61,697 bases of DNA from Bacteroidota bacterium (lineage in GTDB: Bacteria; Bacteroidota; Bacteroidia; Sphingobacteriales; Sphingobacteriaceae): contig JAHJVW010000132.1 of NCBI GenBank assembly GCA_018828585.1, forward strand, positions 1-61,697, read 5' to 3'. Made by a program: the position numbers and the translations under genes. This document shows positions 60,311 through 61,697 of this stretch, piece by piece. Position 1 is the first letter of the stretch, and every line of letters begins with the position of its first letter. A model generated the notes under the pieces. It was given only the letters and a program-made list of their open reading frames with translations, ran no database searches and was not told the DNA's origin.

Positions 60311-61697
60311 TTGTCAACACTCAAAAAATTTGCGGGGCAAACAGCCATTTATGGTATTAGTACGGTGGCTTCTCGTGTTTTAAATTTCTTCCTCACTCCA
60401 ATTTACACCAAGGTTTATGCTACCAAAGTTTATGGTATATTCACTTATTTGTATAGTTATGCTTCCATTTTAAATGCTTTTTTAGCATTCGGGATGGAGA
60501 CCACTTTTTTTAGGTATCTCAATAAAAAAGAAGGAGAGAAGGACGCTATTTACAACAACACATTTATGGTTGTGGTATTCATAAGTGTGATTTTTATAAC
60601 CAGCAGTTTAATTTTCATACACCCAATTGCAAGCTGGATTCAAGATGGTAAAGAGACTTCTTTAGCAGATTATACTATTTATATTAAATATTTTATTTTC
60701 ATTTTAGTAGTTGATGCATTAAGCGTTGTCCCCTTTGCAAAAGTAAGAGCCGAGGGAAGACCTGCCCGGTACTCTATTATTAAAATGACTAATGTTTTTA
60801 CCTTTATTGGTTTAAACCTGCTTTTCATATTTGTTATTCCGTTTATAATTAAACATCATTTAATTTTTGCCGAATCTTTAAAATCTTGGTACAGGCCCCA
60901 ATGGATTGGCTACGTTTTCATTTCTAATTTAGTAGCGAGTGGTCTCACTTTTCTGATCTTAATTCCCGAATTGCTGCAAATTAAATTCAAGCTGGATAAA
61001 AAGCTTCTGGCAGAAATGCTCAACTACAGCTGGCCAGTTTTTGTGGCAAATCTGTCCTTCATCATTAATGAAAATATAGACAAGATTTTTTTGGCCAACC
61101 TGCTCCCCCCAGAAATAAGTGAAGCACAAACTGGAATTTATGGCGCTTGTTGTAAAATAGCCGTTTTCCTCAGTATTTTTATCATGGCGTTTCGCCTAGG
61201 GGCAGAACCTTTCTTCTTCAATCATGCAAAGAACCAGAATGCAAAAAAAACTTATGCCATCATCATGAATTATTTCATTTTAGCTATTGTTCTAATTTTT
61301 GTTGGAGTTGTAGCTAATATTGAATTATTAAAGCATTTTATTGGTAAAGATTATTGGGTAGGCTTAAGCGTAGTTCCCATTTTACTTTTTGGATATGTGA
61401 GTTTAGGGATTTATATGAATCTTTCTATTTGGTATAAGTTATCAGACCAAACAAGATATGGCTTATATATTTCGGGAGTTGGAGCAATTCTAACCATTGT
61501 TTTAAACATTTTGTTCATCCCAAAATATGGTTATATGGCTTCGGCTTGGATATCGTTAATTGCTTACACCAGCATGATGGTTTTATCCTATATTTTAGGT
61601 CAAAAGAATTATCCAATCCCATATAATTTAAAAAGAAATATCGTTTATTTATCGCTTTCTGTTGTGCTGGTATGGTTTTCTTTTGTTTTCTTTACAA
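60311..61697 (+). CDS. Polysaccharide flippase (Wzx/MATE-like), 3' end outside window
   Basis: An open frame from TTG 60311 to the end of the window (462 codons, no stop). It begins STLKKFAGQTAIYGISTVASR and LTPIYTKVYATKVYGIFTYLYSYA, typical of oligosaccharide flippases, with about 12 hydrophobic helices and FRLGAEPFFFNHAKN (about 297) in the second half. These proteins move lipid-linked sugar units across the inner membrane. It follows the acylphosphatase stop by one base. The start is inferred: no ATG lies near. Confidence 0.88.
   Translation, partial: MSTLKKFAGQTAIYGISTVASRVLNFFLTPIYTKVYATKVYGIFTYLYSYASILNAFLAFGMETTFFRYLNKKEGEKDAIYNNTFMVVVFISVIFITSSLIFIHPIASWIQDGKETSLADYTIYIKYFIFILVVDALSVVPFAKVRAEGRPARYSIIKMTNVFTFIGLNLLFIFVIPFIIKHHLIFAESLKSWYRPQWIGYVFISNLVASGLTFLILIPELLQIKFKLDKKLLAEMLNYSWPVFVANLSFIINENIDKIFLANLLPPEISEAQTGIYGACCKIAVFLSIFIMAFRLGAEPFFFNHAKNQNAKKTYAIIMNYFILAIVLIFVGVVANIELLKHFIGKDYWVGLSVVPILLFGYVSLGIYMNLSIWYKLSDQTRYGLYISGVGAILTIVLNILFIPKYGYMASAWISLIAYTSMMVLSYILGQKNYPIPYNLKRNIVYLSLSVVLVWFSFVFFT

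Noticed and set aside
1..61697. tRNA, rRNA, phage or defence islands
   Set aside because: I read all gaps and saw no cloverleaf-like sequence, integrase, or recognisable defence gene. A tRNAscan-SE, Infernal and DefenseFinder run would be needed to be certain.

Overview
The window looks like an ordinary chromosomal stretch of a member of the Bacteroidota, most likely a Sphingobacteriaceae bacterium close to Pedobacter. The reasons are low GC, promoters of the TTG-N19/20-TAnnTTTG type instead of sigma70 boxes, few Shine-Dalgarno sequences, several TTG starts, and Bacteroidota-typical families (a DUF4270-like lipoprotein, a one-domain GT5 glycogen-synthase-like protein, outer-membrane barrels, a TSP3/OmpA protein). 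This assignment is inference from the sequence; no database was searched. I saw no tRNA, rRNA, CRISPR, phage or intact insertion sequence.

Layout. 1-8 kb: an Lrp regulator, a small acidic protein, the Tex RNA-binding protein, a small lipoprotein with a secreted polyampholyte protein, an outer-membrane protein, a methyltransferase and the pyruvate dehydrogenase E1 beta gene. 8-16 kb (minus strand): a broken Lhr-like helicase, OxyR, GlmS, a DUF4270-like lipoprotein and a half-length GT5 protein. 16-19 kb (plus): panC, panD, a flippase-like membrane protein and the heptose-phosphate adenylyltransferase. 19-27 kb: acyl-CoA dehydrogenase, a TlpA-type lipoprotein, RarA, PepT, small enzymes, a truncated peptidase and a rhomboid protease. 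27-32 kb: the translation operon rimP-nusA-infB. 32-38 kb (minus): a surface-glycan module (O-antigen ligase/polymerase-like protein, two glycosyltransferases, FkbM methyltransferase, MsbA-like exporter). 38-50 kb: MeaB, an M24 peptidase, an OmpA-family porin, RidA, RarD-like exporter, RecG, M28 peptidase, MFS exporter, ScpA and a Gfo/Idh/MocA dehydrogenase. 50-62 kb: GlyA, a large hybrid histidine kinase, a lipoprotein, ComF, RlmN, a frameshifted amidohydrolase, a flavin oxidoreductase, acylphosphatase and a partial polysaccharide flippase running off the end.

The genes fall into central metabolism (PDH, pantothenate, GlmS, GlyA), translation and RNA (rimP-nusA-infB, Tex, RlmN), DNA repair (RecG, RarA, ScpA, the broken helicase), and envelope building (heptose activation, glycan module, MsbA, flippase, outer-membrane proteins).

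I found no clearly new multi-gene defence or mobile system. The most unusual material is non-coding. There are several dispersed intergenic repeat families with hairpins. A 7-bp-period repeat (NNAAAGC) appears between genes and also, as an inverted pair, inside the helicase gene, where it puts an in-frame stop between helicase motifs II and III. A terminator-like hairpin sits in the leader of rimP-nusA-infB, and another ends directly against the glmS start codon. Three further genes look decayed: a frameshifted amidohydrolase, a truncated M14 carboxypeptidase and an antitoxin-like gene without a toxin.
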